NCBI GenBank assembly: GCA_051648365.1
Contig: JBOFEZ010000139.1
Span: forward strand, 16,606 to 80,605
Length of the DNA stretch: 64,000 nucleotides
Direction of reading: 5' to 3'
Origin: JAGNZR01 sp051648365
GTDB lineage: Bacteria; Fusobacteriota; Fusobacteriia; Fusobacteriales; Fusobacteriaceae
Positions 8,034 through 16,643 of the stretch are shown here, piece after piece. The notes beneath the pieces are model-generated. The model searched no databases and was not told where the DNA came from. It worked only from the letters and a program-made list of their open reading frames with translations. Both the position numbers and the translations under genes were made by a program. Position 1 is the stretch's first letter. Every line of letters begins with the position of its first letter.

Positions 8034-8582
8034 TTATCTTGTAAAAAAAGTCATAGCTTTTTTACCATATTTTCTATAGTCAGCTTTCTTAAATTCTCCA
8101 ATTTCATCGGCCAATTCTTCAAAAATATGATGTTCACATATTATTAGTCCACCTTGAGCCAAAATTCCCGCTTTTTCTATAGCCTTCATAACTTTAGTGC
8201 AAAGCTCCTGCTTGTAAGGAGGATCCATAAATATTATATCAAATTTTTCATCTTTTCTTCCAAGTATCTCAACAGCTCTTATCACATCATTTTTATATGC
8301 TCTACATCTGTCTTCGTAGCCAAGAGAGTTTATATTCTCTATAACTATTTTAAGAGCTTCAGGATCCTGCTCTATCATTACAGCTCGCTTTGCTCCTCTG
8401 CTCAGTGCTTCTAAAGCTATATTTCCAGTTCCAGTAAAAAGATCTAGAAATACAGAATCTGGAACATATGTTGAAATTATTGAAAATAATGATTCCTTTA
8501 CACTTCCCAGTGTAGGCCTTGTATTCATTCCTTTTCTACTTTTTATCTTTTTATTCTTAGCTTCTCCAGCTATTATTCTCAT
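8034..8582 (-). CDS. rsmD: 16S rRNA (guanine966-N2)-methyltransferase
   Basis: SAM-dependent methylation of G966 in 16S rRNA. The protein opens MRIIAGEAKNKKI, as usual for RsmD. The Rossmann motif LDLFTGTGNIALEALSRGA follows, and the catalytic DPPY motif (MDPPYKQ) sits in the second half. The longer reading starting at 8594 (MEGN...) is unlikely: its own codons contain GGAGGG, which is the ribosome site for ATG 8582. The resulting 182 residues match the family. It is the last gene of the prfA-prmC-queA-rsmD run. Confidence 0.93.
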   Translation of the reverse strand: MRIIAGEAKNKKIKSRKGMNTRPTLGSVKESLFSIISTYVPDSVFLDLFTGTGNIALEALSRGAKRAVMIEQDPEALKIVIENINSLGYEDRCRAYKNDVIRAVEILGRKDEKFDIIFMDPPYKQELCTKVMKAIEKAGILAQGGLIICEHHIFEELADEIGEFKKADYRKYGKKAMTFFTR

Positions 8583-8600
8583 ATTTCCCTCCATCTTTCC

Positions 8601-9632
8601 TTAATAAATAAACATTGCGTCTCCAAAGCTAAAAAAATGATAGCTTTCTTTTACAGCTTCTTCGTAGGCTCTTAACATATCCTTTCTATTATAGAGAGCT
8701 GAAACAAGCATTAGAAGAGTGGATTTAGGAAGATGAAAATTTGTTATCAGAGCATCTACCACTTTAAATTTATATCCTGGATAAATGAATATCTGAGTTT
8801 CTGCTGTTCTTGCAACCAGCTTGCCCTCTTCATCCACAGATGATTCCAATGCTCTTGTTGTCGTAGTTCCTACCGAGATTATTCTACGTCCCTCTGTTTT
8901 TGCCCTGTTTATTTTCTCGACAGCTTCAGATGGTATTTCAAATATCTCAGAATGCATTTTATGATCCAGGACATCTTCTGTCTGAACAGGTCTGAAAGTT
9001 CCTAGCCCTACTTCAAGAAATATATCCACAATTTCTATACCCTTATCCCTTATTTTCTGAAGAAGTTCAGGTGTAAAATGAAGTCCTGCTGTAGGTGCTG
9101 CTACACTTTCTCCTTTTATTGCATAAACTGTCTGATATCTCTCTTTTTCTTTTAAAGTCTCAAGTATATATGGAGGTAAAGGCATCTTCCCGAGTTTATC
9201 TAAAACTTCTTCAAAAGCTCCGTCATAATGAAATTTAAGCACTCTGTTCCCATCTTCTTTTATCTCCATGAGTTCTGCTATAAGTTCGTTATTTTCACCT
9301 ATGATAAGCTTTTGACCTAATTTAAGTTTTTTTGCATGTTTTAGAAGACACTCCCAAGTATTTAAATCTACTCTTTTTATAAGAAGAATTTCCATAACTG
9401 CTCCACTTTCTTTTCTTCCAAAAAGTCTCGCAGGTATAACTTTAGTTGAATTTCTTACAAGAACATCTCCACTCTTTAGATAATCTATTATATTAAAAAA
9501 ATTTTTATTCTCTATCTTTCCCGTTTCTTTATCTATCAACATCAACTTTGAAGAGTCTCTTGGTTCCCTTGGAGACTGACCTATAAGCTCATCCGGAAGA
9601 TAAAAATCATAATCCTTTAATTTTGTCGACAT
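8601..9632 (-). CDS. queA: tRNA preQ1(34) S-adenosylmethionine ribosyltransferase-isomerase
   Basis: Transfers and isomerises the ribose of SAM onto preQ1 in tRNA, making epoxyqueuosine. The 343 residues are typical. Recognisable blocks are DYDFYLPDELIGQSPREPRDSSKL at the N-terminus, VAAPTAGLHFT around residue 172, VGLGTFRPV about residue 208, and TNFHLPKSTLLMLVSA near the C-terminus. The start follows the prmC stop after two bases. No other queuosine gene is in the window. Confidence 0.97.
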   Translation of the reverse strand: MSTKLKDYDFYLPDELIGQSPREPRDSSKLMLIDKETGKIENKNFFNIIDYLKSGDVLVRNSTKVIPARLFGRKESGAVMEILLIKRVDLNTWECLLKHAKKLKLGQKLIIGENNELIAELMEIKEDGNRVLKFHYDGAFEEVLDKLGKMPLPPYILETLKEKERYQTVYAIKGESVAAPTAGLHFTPELLQKIRDKGIEIVDIFLEVGLGTFRPVQTEDVLDHKMHSEIFEIPSEAVEKINRAKTEGRRIISVGTTTTRALESSVDEEGKLVARTAETQIFIYPGYKFKVVDALITNFHLPKSTLLMLVSALYNRKDMLRAYEEAVKESYHFFSFGDAMFIY

Positions 9633-9634
9633 AT

Positions 9635-10732
9635 TTATTCACCAACTTTCTTACTTATAACTACCCTTTCTATTCCAGAATAGTCTTTTATTATTCCAAC
9701 TAATGAGAGTCCATTCTCTTCTGCAAATTGGGCAACTTTTTCAGCTTGATTATATCCTACCTCAAAAGCAAGATAGCCGCCTTTCTTTAGGAAAGGTTTT
9801 GCTTCCTTACTAATTTTATGATAGAAATAGTATCCATCTCCATTATCTGTAAGTGCCAATTTAGGTTCATGATTTTTAACTTCAACCATAAGTTCCTCAT
9901 ATTCTTCTAGAGGAATATATGGAGGATTTGATACTATTAAATCAAATTCTCCTTCCACAGCTGAGAATACATCAGATTTTTTGAATTCTATATTATTTAC
10001 TCGATTTAATTCGCTGTTTAATTTTGCAATTTTTAGAGCTTCATCACTTATATCTACAGCTGTTATATGGCTTTTAGATAACTCTTTAGCTAAAGTTATT
10101 CCTATTGCACCACTTCCTGTTCCTATATCTAAAATTTTAGGATTTTCTATATCTAGCATAAGAATTTTGCACTGCTCCACAAGAATTTCTGTGTCTTGAC
10201 GTGGAATAAGTACATGCTCATTTATTTTGAATGGATGACCGTAAAATTCCCATTCACCCAATATCTGTTGAAGAGGTTTTCTAAATTTTCCTCTTTGAAT
10301 TATCATTCTTCTGATTTCATCTTTCTGCTCAATTGTAATCTCTTTGAAAAGATTAAAGTTCAAAAAACTTCTATTACATTTCAATACATGAGAAAAAATA
10401 TATTCAGCATCTAATTTGTACTCTATAACTCCTTTTTCTTTCAGATAATGTATACTTTTATCCAAAAGCTCTGAATTTATAGTTTTGTAGTCTGTTTTTT
10501 CATTTTTATCAAGTTCTTCGTATGTTTTTTTCATGGTTGACATCTCTTTTAGATATTTTTTTATTTTATCTCTCTCCTCTGAAGAAAGTTCAGTTTCAAA
10601 ATTTGTATAAAGTTCCATTCTATCACAGCTTAAAACATGAGCAATAATTTTTTCTGCCTCTAATCGAGGTTTGGAAAAGGAGTATTTTGACAAATACTCC
10701 TCCGAAAATTTTAATATATCAATAAGTTTCAT
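9635..10732 (-). CDS. prmC: Peptide chain release factor N5-glutamine methyltransferase, with duplicated N-terminal domain
   Basis: Methylates the glutamine of the GGQ motif of release factors; the target gene prfA is immediately upstream. The SAM motif LDIGTGSGAI is at residues 201-210 and catalytic NPPY at 269-272. At 365 residues it is about 80 longer than usual. The extra length is a second copy of the N-terminal helical substrate-binding domain. Residues 13-61 and 95-143 align along their length, sharing a YL...LxAExIxxHVLxC(D/N)R pattern, joined by a lysine/glutamate-rich linker. Only the second copy runs into the usual PLQQILGEWEF segment. Spacing to prfA and queA is two to three bases. 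Confidence 0.95.
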   Translation of the reverse strand: MKLIDILKFSEEYLSKYSFSKPRLEAEKIIAHVLSCDRMELYTNFETELSSEERDKIKKYLKEMSTMKKTYEELDKNEKTDYKTINSELLDKSIHYLKEKGVIEYKLDAEYIFSHVLKCNRSFLNFNLFKEITIEQKDEIRRMIIQRGKFRKPLQQILGEWEFYGHPFKINEHVLIPRQDTEILVEQCKILMLDIENPKILDIGTGSGAIGITLAKELSKSHITAVDISDEALKIAKLNSELNRVNNIEFKKSDVFSAVEGEFDLIVSNPPYIPLEEYEELMVEVKNHEPKLALTDNGDGYYFYHKISKEAKPFLKKGGYLAFEVGYNQAEKVAQFAEENGLSLVGIIKDYSGIERVVISKKVGE

Positions 10733-10735
10733 AAA

Positions 10736-11812
10736 TTAATTTTCCGAGCTGCTTAACATCTCAGCTTGGTTAAATGTGATAAGAGCATTTATCATCTCAT
10801 CTATATCTCCATCTAAGAAAGCTTCTAGCTGATGTATTGTATGTTTAATTCTGTGGTCTGTTATTCTTCCTTGAGGATAGTTGTATGTTCTTATTTTTTC
10901 AGATCTGTCTCCAGTTCCAACTTGTAATTTTCTGTCATTAGCAATCTGACTTCTTTGCTTTTCTGCTTCTAACTCATAAAGTTTTGCTGCCAGATGTTTC
11001 ATAGCTTTCTCTCTATTTTTTATCTGTGACCTTTCGTCTTGACACTGAACTACAACACCAGATGGAAGGTGTGTTATTCTAACTGCTGAGTCAGTTGTAT
11101 TTACGTGCTGACCTCCTGCTCCTCCTGAACGGTAAACATCTACTTTAAGATCTTTCGGATTTATTACCACATTTTTATTAACTTCATCTACTTCTGGCAT
11201 AACTGCAACAGTGGCTGTTGATGTATGAATCCTTCCCGCAGATTCAGTCTCTGGAACTCTCTGTACTCTGTGAACTCCAGATTCAAATTTTAATTTTGAA
11301 TAGGCACCTTGTCCAGTAATCATGAATACAACTTCTTTCATTCCTCCTGCTCCAACTTCTTGACGCTCAAGAATTTCATATTTCCATTTCTTTCTCTCGG
11401 CGTATCTACAGTACATTCTAAAAAGATTTCCAGCAAAAAGAGCAGCTTCATCTCCTCCTGCTCCTCCTCTTACCTCTATGATAACGTTTTTATCATCATT
11501 TTCATCTTTAGGAAGAAGAAGTATTCTGAGTTCTTTTTCAAATTCAGGAAGAGTTTCCTCTAACTCTTTTATCTCCTCTTGAAGCATCTCTCTCATATCA
11601 GGGTCTTTTTCATTTTTTATACTTTCTTTAGAAAATTCAAAATCTTCTAAAGCTTTTTTATATTCATTATATTTTTCAACTATTTCAGAAATATTATTAA
11701 GGGCTTTATTATATTCCATCATTTTTTTAAGGTCAGCAAGTACTTCCGGCTGCCCTAGAAGGTTCAAAAGTTCTGCATGTCTTGCTACAACTTCATCTAA
11801 TTTTTTAAACAC
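10736..11812 (-). CDS. prfA: Peptide chain release factor 1
   Basis: Recognises UAA/UAG and triggers peptide release on the ribosome. The GGQ loop is present in YRSGGAGGQHVNTTDSAVR. Upstream lies the acidic EVRGGAGGDEAALFA block typical of domain 2. The longest frame starts at 11860, but AGGAG lies 8 bases before GTG 11812, and this start gives VFKKLDEVVARHAEL (358 residues, the normal length). First gene of the prfA-prmC-queA-rsmD unit, with its own promoter. Confidence 0.95.
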   Translation of the reverse strand: MFKKLDEVVARHAELLNLLGQPEVLADLKKMMEYNKALNNISEIVEKYNEYKKALEDFEFSKESIKNEKDPDMREMLQEEIKELEETLPEFEKELRILLLPKDENDDKNVIIEVRGGAGGDEAALFAGNLFRMYCRYAERKKWKYEILERQEVGAGGMKEVVFMITGQGAYSKLKFESGVHRVQRVPETESAGRIHTSTATVAVMPEVDEVNKNVVINPKDLKVDVYRSGGAGGQHVNTTDSAVRITHLPSGVVVQCQDERSQIKNREKAMKHLAAKLYELEAEKQRSQIANDRKLQVGTGDRSEKIRTYNYPQGRITDHRIKHTIHQLEAFLDGDIDEMINALITFNQAEMLSSSEN

Positions 11813-11850
11813 GTTATCATCTCCTAATTTTTCTCTACTATATCTTATTA

Positions 11851-11879
11851 AGTATAACATAAAATATGTTAAAAATCAA
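11851..11879 (-). promoter_or_regulatory. Promoter of prfA with an inverted repeat in its spacer
   Basis: Minus strand TTGATT (11874-11879) and TATACT (11851-11856) are separated by 17 bases. A perfect AACATA-3-TATGTT repeat (11856-11870) fills most of the spacer, where a bound protein would block polymerase. Confidence 0.6.
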
Positions 11880-11920
11880 AAAAAATCGCTAACAATGAAT
11901 TGTTTTTTCAAAGTTAGCAA
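11875..11920 (-). terminator. Terminator of the sigma factor operon
   Basis: GCTAAC/GTTAGC arms (11913-11918 and 11888-11893) enclose a 19-base loop that can partly pair inside. The minus strand then reads GATTTTTTTT. Confidence 0.65.
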
Positions 11921-11948
11921 CCTCTTCTTTATTTTATAACTTATTATA

Positions 11949-12419
11949 CTAAGGATTGGTTGATGGAGTTTCTTCCCCACTTACCTCTCCCTCTATTTTA
12001 GCTTCAGTATCCTGCTCTTTTTTTAGCCTAGTAAGAGCTTTTTCTCTGGCTTGAATATATTGTTGACGTGTAATATATTTATACATCTGTATCTGACTTT
12101 TCACTTGATTTTTTAGCCTTGTTGCCTCGATTGCACCAAGTTTATCCATCACTTTTTCTAGTTCTTGAATATTTTTTTCAGCTCCATCTAAAAGAAGCCT
12201 ATTAGCCTCTAATTCTAACTGTCTTTTATCCAAAGATATTTTTTTTACATTAATACTCGTGTTTTCCATAAGTAATTTGGCATTTCTTAAGTTAATTTCA
12301 CTTACTCCGACAGCTTTAAAATCTTCATCATAAACTATTCCAAAATCCCCTTCGCTCGAGTATATCATCATAGAAATAACAAACATCCAGGAAAATAACA
12401 AACATTTTTTCATACTCAC
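11949..12419 (-). CDS. Exported helical protein, possibly Spy/CpxP-like, third gene of the sigma operon
   Basis: Not a recognised named gene. An N-terminal signal peptide (KKCLLFSWMFVISMMIYSS, cleavage near residue 22) points to the periplasm. The rest is almost entirely charged helix (residues about 45-145), with YITRQQYIQAREKAL resembling the repeated LTxxQ-type segments of periplasmic stress chaperones of the Spy/CpxP group; that link is tentative. The tail is acidic and Ser/Thr/Pro-containing. GTG 12419 has AGGAG 5 bases ahead; ATG 12413 is the alternative. It follows the sigma factor and membrane protein genes, which suggests an envelope-stress role. Confidence 0.6.
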   Translation of the reverse strand: MSMKKCLLFSWMFVISMMIYSSEGDFGIVYDEDFKAVGVSEINLRNAKLLMENTSINVKKISLDKRQLELEANRLLLDGAEKNIQELEKVMDKLGAIEATRLKNQVKSQIQMYKYITRQQYIQAREKALTRLKKEQDTEAKIEGEVSGEETPSTNP

Positions 12420-12427
12420 TTTCTCTC

Positions 12428-12754
12428 CTAACTCTGAAAATCAAATCCGAATACATGCTCTGTATCAATATTGATTTTCTGATTATCTTCAAATATCTTA
12501 GCATTAAAAAAATCTTCCAATTCAATTTTTTCAGTCTTTTTACTTTCAACAGGACTATTTTTTAAAATCACTATATGTTTTCCTGTGAATTGGGAAACCA
12601 CTTCATTTTTTAAAAAATTATAATATGAAGAAGTCCCTAACACTCCTACAAAAAACAATGAAAGAGAAACTTTCCTATATCTTTTATTTTTATTTTGTTC
12701 TTCCTCAAGTAAATTTTTATATATATTAGCCTTCACTCTATCTCTAGGTGACAT
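12428..12754 (-). CDS. Single-pass membrane protein, probable anti-sigma factor
   Basis: A 108-residue protein with a basic cytoplasmic N-terminus of about 28 residues (MSPRDRVKANIYKNLLEEEQ...), one hydrophobic segment (about residues 29-46, LSLFFVGVLGTSSYYNF) and an extracytoplasmic acidic C-terminus. It starts two bases after the ECF sigma gene with GGAGG 7 bases ahead. Position and topology fit an anti-sigma factor, but it is shorter than most and has no visible zinc motif. The assignment rests on context. Confidence 0.55.
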   Translation of the reverse strand: MSPRDRVKANIYKNLLEEEQNKNKRYRKVSLSLFFVGVLGTSSYYNFLKNEVVSQFTGKHIVILKNSPVESKKTEKIELEDFFNAKIFEDNQKINIDTEHVFGFDFQS

Positions 12755-12756
12755 AA

Positions 12757-13206
12757 CTATACCTCCATATCTTTTAGTGCCTTATAATATGATGATTTTA
12801 TAGTGGAAAGATTTATTTTTTTCATCTCGGCAATTTCTTTCAATTTATAACCGTATATATCTTTTAAAATTACAAGTTCTCTCTCATTCTCAGAAAGTTT
12901 TTCTAGTTGTTCTTTTAGCATCAAATTATTGTTTAAATCTACACCATCTTCAATATCTAAAATCACCTCATTGAGTTCTAGATTAACTTTTTTCTTTTTA
13001 AAGAAATCATAAGTCTTATTGATGGCGATTTTATATATCCAAGTATATATATTACTGTCAGATCTAAAACTCTTCAAATTTTTATAAACACTCATAAAAA
13101 CTTCTTGAGCTATATCTTCTGCATCCTCTTCATTTTTTACACTTCCAAGGATTTTGTAGTATATTTTATCAAAGTACTCCTCGAATATTTTATCAAAATC
13201 CATCAT
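12757..13206 (-). CDS. ECF-type RNA polymerase sigma factor
   Basis: Group 4 sigma factor directing transcription of a stress regulon. Region 2 is clear: YYKILGSVKNEEDAEDIAQEVF, then FRSDSNIYTWIYKIAINKTYDFFKKKK. Region 4 is LSENERELVILKDIYGYKLKEIAEMKK followed by STIKSSYYKALKDM, the helix-turn-helix for -35 recognition. There is no region 1 or 3. The longest frame begins at 13224; GGAAGG inside it favours ATG 13206 (149 residues), though ATG 13203 is also possible. A sigma-E-like promoter precedes it. Fusobacterium nucleatum is known to have an envelope-stress sigma-E; whether this is its counterpart is inference. Confidence 0.9.
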   Translation of the reverse strand: MMDFDKIFEEYFDKIYYKILGSVKNEEDAEDIAQEVFMSVYKNLKSFRSDSNIYTWIYKIAINKTYDFFKKKKVNLELNEVILDIEDGVDLNNNLMLKEQLEKLSENERELVILKDIYGYKLKEIAEMKKINLSTIKSSYYKALKDMEV

Positions 13207-13239
13207 ATTTTTATTACCTTCCATTTTAAATCGTATTAT

Positions 13240-13267
13240 TTAGACTACAAAAGTCTGGAAAAAGTTT
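13240..13267 (-). promoter_or_regulatory. Candidate ECF (sigma-E type) autoregulatory promoter
   Basis: Minus strand AAACTTT (13261-13267) and GTCTAA (13240-13245) have 15 bases between them. This matches the AACTT...GTCTAA form of sigma-E promoters rather than a sigma-70 promoter, and it sits directly before the sigma factor gene. Confidence 0.5.
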
Positions 13268-13274
13268 AAAATAA

Positions 13275-14324
13275 TTATTTTTTTTCTTTTAAATCTTCTT
13301 GTATCATTTTTTTAAGTTCAGGAAGTATCTCTTTTTCATCCACTTTTTTTACAATTTCACCTTTTTTAAAAAGAAGCCCTATCCCTTTTCCACCGGCTAC
13401 TCCATAATCAGCTTCACGAGCCTCACCAGGACCATTTACAACGCAACCCATAACAGCTATTTTGAGATTTTCTTTTTGATTTTTAAATTCTATTTCAACT
13501 TCTTTAGCTAATTTGATAAGGTCTATTTCTGTTCTTCCACAAGTTGGACAAGATATTATTTCTGTTCCTTTTCTTAACCCCAAAACCTTTAAAATTTCCT
13601 TTGCAACACGAATCTCTTCCACAGGATTTTCGGTTAGTGAAACTCTTATAGTATTTCCAATCCCATCCAACAAAAGAGAGCCTATACCTATTGCTGATTT
13701 TATTGTTCCTTGAAATGCTGTTCCAGCTTCTGTCACTCCCAGATGTAAAGGGTAACTAGTCAATTTATCTATTTCTCTATATGCTTCCACCATCATTTTA
13801 ATATTGCTTGCCTTTAGAGATAAAACTATATCTGAAAAATCCTGTTTTTCTAATAGTGAAATATGATATAAAGCACTTTCTACCATTCCTTTTGCTGTGG
13901 GATGTCCATATTTTTCCAAAATATGTTTTTCTATAGAGCCCGAATTAACTCCTATCCTGATTGGAACTTTATATTCCTTGGCTTTTTGTACAACTGCTCG
14001 TACATTTTCCTCAGAACCTATGTTTCCTGGATTTATCCTAAGTTTATCTATTCCATTTTCAATTGCCAAAATTGCCAATTTATAATCAAAATGTATGTCA
14101 GCTACCAAAGGAATAGTTACTCTTTTTTTTATATCTTTTATAGCTCCTGCAGCTTCAGGTGTATTGATAGTCATTCGAACCATCTGACAACCTTCTCTTT
14201 CAAGTTCAATTATCTGTTTTACTGTCGCATCTATATCTGCTGTATTGGTATTGGTCATCGATTGAATAATAACTTCATTTTTTCCACCAATTTCAAGTTT
14301 TCCTATCTTCACTATTTTTTTCAT
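13275..14324 (-). CDS. ispG: 4-hydroxy-3-methylbut-2-en-1-yl diphosphate synthase
   Basis: Iron-sulfur enzyme of the MEP pathway converting MEcPP to HMBPP. The 349-residue protein shows the TIM-barrel N-terminus (VIIQSMTNTNTADIDATV) and the three cluster-binding cysteines: C259 and C262 in CPTCGRT and C294 in GCVVNGPGEA. It lies 22 bases after the M23 peptidase gene, as last gene of the miaB-rho-peptidase-ispG run. ispA near 3-4 kb acts later in the same isoprenoid route. Confidence 0.97.
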   Translation of the reverse strand: MKKIVKIGKLEIGGKNEVIIQSMTNTNTADIDATVKQIIELEREGCQMVRMTINTPEAAGAIKDIKKRVTIPLVADIHFDYKLAILAIENGIDKLRINPGNIGSEENVRAVVQKAKEYKVPIRIGVNSGSIEKHILEKYGHPTAKGMVESALYHISLLEKQDFSDIVLSLKASNIKMMVEAYREIDKLTSYPLHLGVTEAGTAFQGTIKSAIGIGSLLLDGIGNTIRVSLTENPVEEIRVAKEILKVLGLRKGTEIISCPTCGRTEIDLIKLAKEVEIEFKNQKENLKIAVMGCVVNGPGEAREADYGVAGGKGIGLLFKKGEIVKKVDEKEILPELKKMIQEDLKEKK

Positions 14325-14346
14325 ACAGGCTCCCTATATAAATTTT

Positions 14347-15393
14347 TTATTTAAGATATCTCATCGGATCCATTGTTTTTCCATTTCTTCTAATTTCAAA
14401 GTGAAGATGTGGACCTGTGGATCTTCCACTGTTTCCAGATTGGGCTATAAGTTGACCTGAGGCCACACTTTGACCCTGTTTTACATTGATTTTGTTCAGA
14501 TGAGCATATCTTGTCTCATATCCATCATCATGACTTATTATTATAATTCTGCCATATCCACTCATATATCCTGAAAATTTTATTCTTCCTTCTTTTGAAG
14601 CTTTTACATCTATGTATTTAGCTCTAAAGTCTACTCCAGCATGTTGAATATATCTTTTTAAAACTGGATGAAGCCTTGTTCCATAAGGGCTGGTAATTCC
14701 AGTATATTTTATCGGCATTTTAAAATTCAGGGTTTTTATTATTTTTATATTTTCTTTTGTAGTTGGTGTTTTTTGACTTGGTTTTTTAGTTGGTATAACA
14801 GGTTTAGCAACTACAATTTTTATTGTTGGATCTTTAATATATATAATTTGACCTACTTTAAGAGTATTTTCTTTCACTTCATTATATTCTCTTATAATTT
14901 CTCTTTTTATATTAAATTTTTGAGCTATCCTAAAAACTGAATCTCCTTTTGCTACCTTATACTCAATCACATTTTCTGATGGAATACTTATCTTATCCCC
15001 TATTTTTATTATTTTTCCTATATTTTTATTATTATATCTCAATACCTCTTCTTTTATTCCATACTTTTTAGCAATTATCGATATTGTCTCTCCTTTTTGA
15101 ATCCTATGTTCCTTAAAGGTAATCGTTTTCACTCCAGTTTGCCCTTTCGGCTCCGTATCTTGCTCTTCCAACGGCTCTTCCAGTTCTTCTGAGTCTACTC
15201 CATACTCCCTGATAAGTGTGAAGAAGTTTCCTGTAAGCATTCGTTCTCCATCCTCTTCACTATCTTCAAGAGAATAATAATCAACGAATTTTTCCAAAGG
15301 AACAATCTCTTTATTAAATATATCTAGCTGCTCAATGCTGTATGAAAATATAAGAATTAAGATTATTAAGAAATTAAATCCTATTCTCTTCAA
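14347..15393 (-). CDS. LysM and M23-family peptidoglycan endopeptidase
   Basis: Secreted or membrane-anchored peptidoglycan hydrolase. It has an N-terminal hydrophobic anchor (residues about 4-20). Two LysM domains follow: one opening RIQKGETISIIAKKYGI near residue 97, the other YKVAKGDSVFRIAQKFNI near 145. After a threonine/lysine/proline linker comes a C-terminal LytM domain. Catalytic zinc residues are intact: HxxxD in HAGVDF and HxH in PHLHFE, with SPYGTRLHP ahead. The start is TTG 15393 with AGGGGA 6 bases upstream. The cell-wall gene lies between rho and ispG, an unrelated pair. Contrast the inactive M23 domain at 59.3-60.4 kb. Confidence 0.9.
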   Translation of the reverse strand: MKRIGFNFLIILILIFSYSIEQLDIFNKEIVPLEKFVDYYSLEDSEEDGERMLTGNFFTLIREYGVDSEELEEPLEEQDTEPKGQTGVKTITFKEHRIQKGETISIIAKKYGIKEEVLRYNNKNIGKIIKIGDKISIPSENVIEYKVAKGDSVFRIAQKFNIKREIIREYNEVKENTLKVGQIIYIKDPTIKIVVAKPVIPTKKPSQKTPTTKENIKIIKTLNFKMPIKYTGITSPYGTRLHPVLKRYIQHAGVDFRAKYIDVKASKEGRIKFSGYMSGYGRIIIISHDDGYETRYAHLNKINVKQGQSVASGQLIAQSGNSGRSTGPHLHFEIRRNGKTMDPMRYLK

Positions 15394-15413
15394 TTTTTTC
15401 CCCTATCTAGTGT

Positions 15414-16631
15414 CTATTTTAAAAGTTCTTCATTACTTTTTGTTTCTGTTATTTTATCTATAATTTTTTTAGTTGCATTTACCTTATCTAATTGTGCCAC
15501 ATGTCTTCTTATATTCCATATTTTTTCCAACTGTTTTTTAGGTATAAGAAGTTCCTCTTTTCTTGTACCTGATTTTTGAATATCTATAGCCGGATAAACT
15601 CTTAATTCTGCAAGGGTTCTATCTAGCTGTATCTCTAGATTTCCTGTCCCTTTAAATTCTTCAAATATGACATCATCCATTTTACTTCCAGTGTCAATTA
15701 AGGCTGTTGCTATTATTGTAAGGCTTCCCCCATCTTTAATATTTCTAGCTGCTCCGAAAAATTTTTTAGGATAGTAGAGAGCACTTGGATCTATACCTCC
15801 TGAAATAAGTTTTCCGCTGGATGGAATAACAATATTATATGCTCTAGCAAGTCTTGTAAGCGAATCCATCAGAATTACCACGTGTTCTCCATCCTCAAGC
15901 TTTCTTTTTGCTCTTTCCAATATCATCTCTGTTATTTTAATATGATTTTTAGGATCCTCATCAAAAGTTGAGGAAAAAACTTGAGCTCCTTTGACACTTT
16001 CTTTTATATCTGTAACCTCTTCCGGTCTTTCATCAATAAGAAGAATCCACACCTCAACATCTTTATTGTTCTCTATTATAGAGTTGGCTATATCGCTTAT
16101 AAGCACTGTTTTTCCAGCTTTTGGAGGAGCTACTATAAGTCCTCTTTGACCTTTACCTATAGGTGCAATAAGATCTATTATTCTTCCAGAAATATTTTTA
16201 GCATTGGTTTCCAGTTTCAAAAGTTCAGTAGGATAAGATGGCTTTAGTTCATCAAAAGGAATTCTAGATTCAGCTTTCGTTGTTGTGCTTCCATTTACTA
16301 AAAGTACTTTTCTTAATCCATAATTTTTCTCTGTCCCTACTGCTTCCCTTACTTCTCCTACAACAGAATCTTCATTTCTTAATTTGAATTTCTTTATCTG
16401 AGTTGCTGATACATATACATCTTTCCCTACGTTTGTATCTCTTAAAAAGCCGTATCCGTCTGCCAAAACATTGAGATTTCCCCAACCTAAAGACATTCCC
16501 TCATTGGCCCCGAAATATTCCTCTATCATTTCTATTATTTCAGCCTTTTTTGTTCTTGTTCCAAAATCTAAATCTAACTGTTTTCCAATCTCAATTATCT
16601 CTTTTAATAAAAATCTTTCCAGATTCTGCAT
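15414..16631 (-). CDS. rho: Transcription termination factor Rho
   Basis: Hexameric RNA-dependent ATPase that ends transcription. The 405-residue protein has the N-terminal helix bundle, the RNA-binding cold-shock-like domain (GWGNLNVLADGYGFLRD, residues 49-65), Walker A PPKAGKT at 169-175, and the Q/R-loop region. There is no long insertion between domains. GGAGG lies 5 bases before ATG. It sits between miaB and the LysM/M23 gene. Confidence 0.97.
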   Translation of the reverse strand: MQNLERFLLKEIIEIGKQLDLDFGTRTKKAEIIEMIEEYFGANEGMSLGWGNLNVLADGYGFLRDTNVGKDVYVSATQIKKFKLRNEDSVVGEVREAVGTEKNYGLRKVLLVNGSTTTKAESRIPFDELKPSYPTELLKLETNAKNISGRIIDLIAPIGKGQRGLIVAPPKAGKTVLISDIANSIIENNKDVEVWILLIDERPEEVTDIKESVKGAQVFSSTFDEDPKNHIKITEMILERAKRKLEDGEHVVILMDSLTRLARAYNIVIPSSGKLISGGIDPSALYYPKKFFGAARNIKDGGSLTIIATALIDTGSKMDDVIFEEFKGTGNLEIQLDRTLAELRVYPAIDIQKSGTRKEELLIPKKQLEKIWNIRRHVAQLDKVNATKKIIDKITETKSNEELLK

Positions 16632-16643
16632 CTGACCTCCAAG

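Noticed and set aside
12328..12549. Minus-strand frame overlapping the membrane protein and exported protein genes of the sigma operon
   Set aside because: It covers the junction of two better-supported genes, each with its own ribosome site, and its product has no recognisable features.
14347..15393. Second inactive M23 (EnvC-like) protein
   Set aside because: HAGVDF and PHLHFE keep the zinc ligands, and it has LysM domains rather than a coiled coil, so it should be an active hydrolase.
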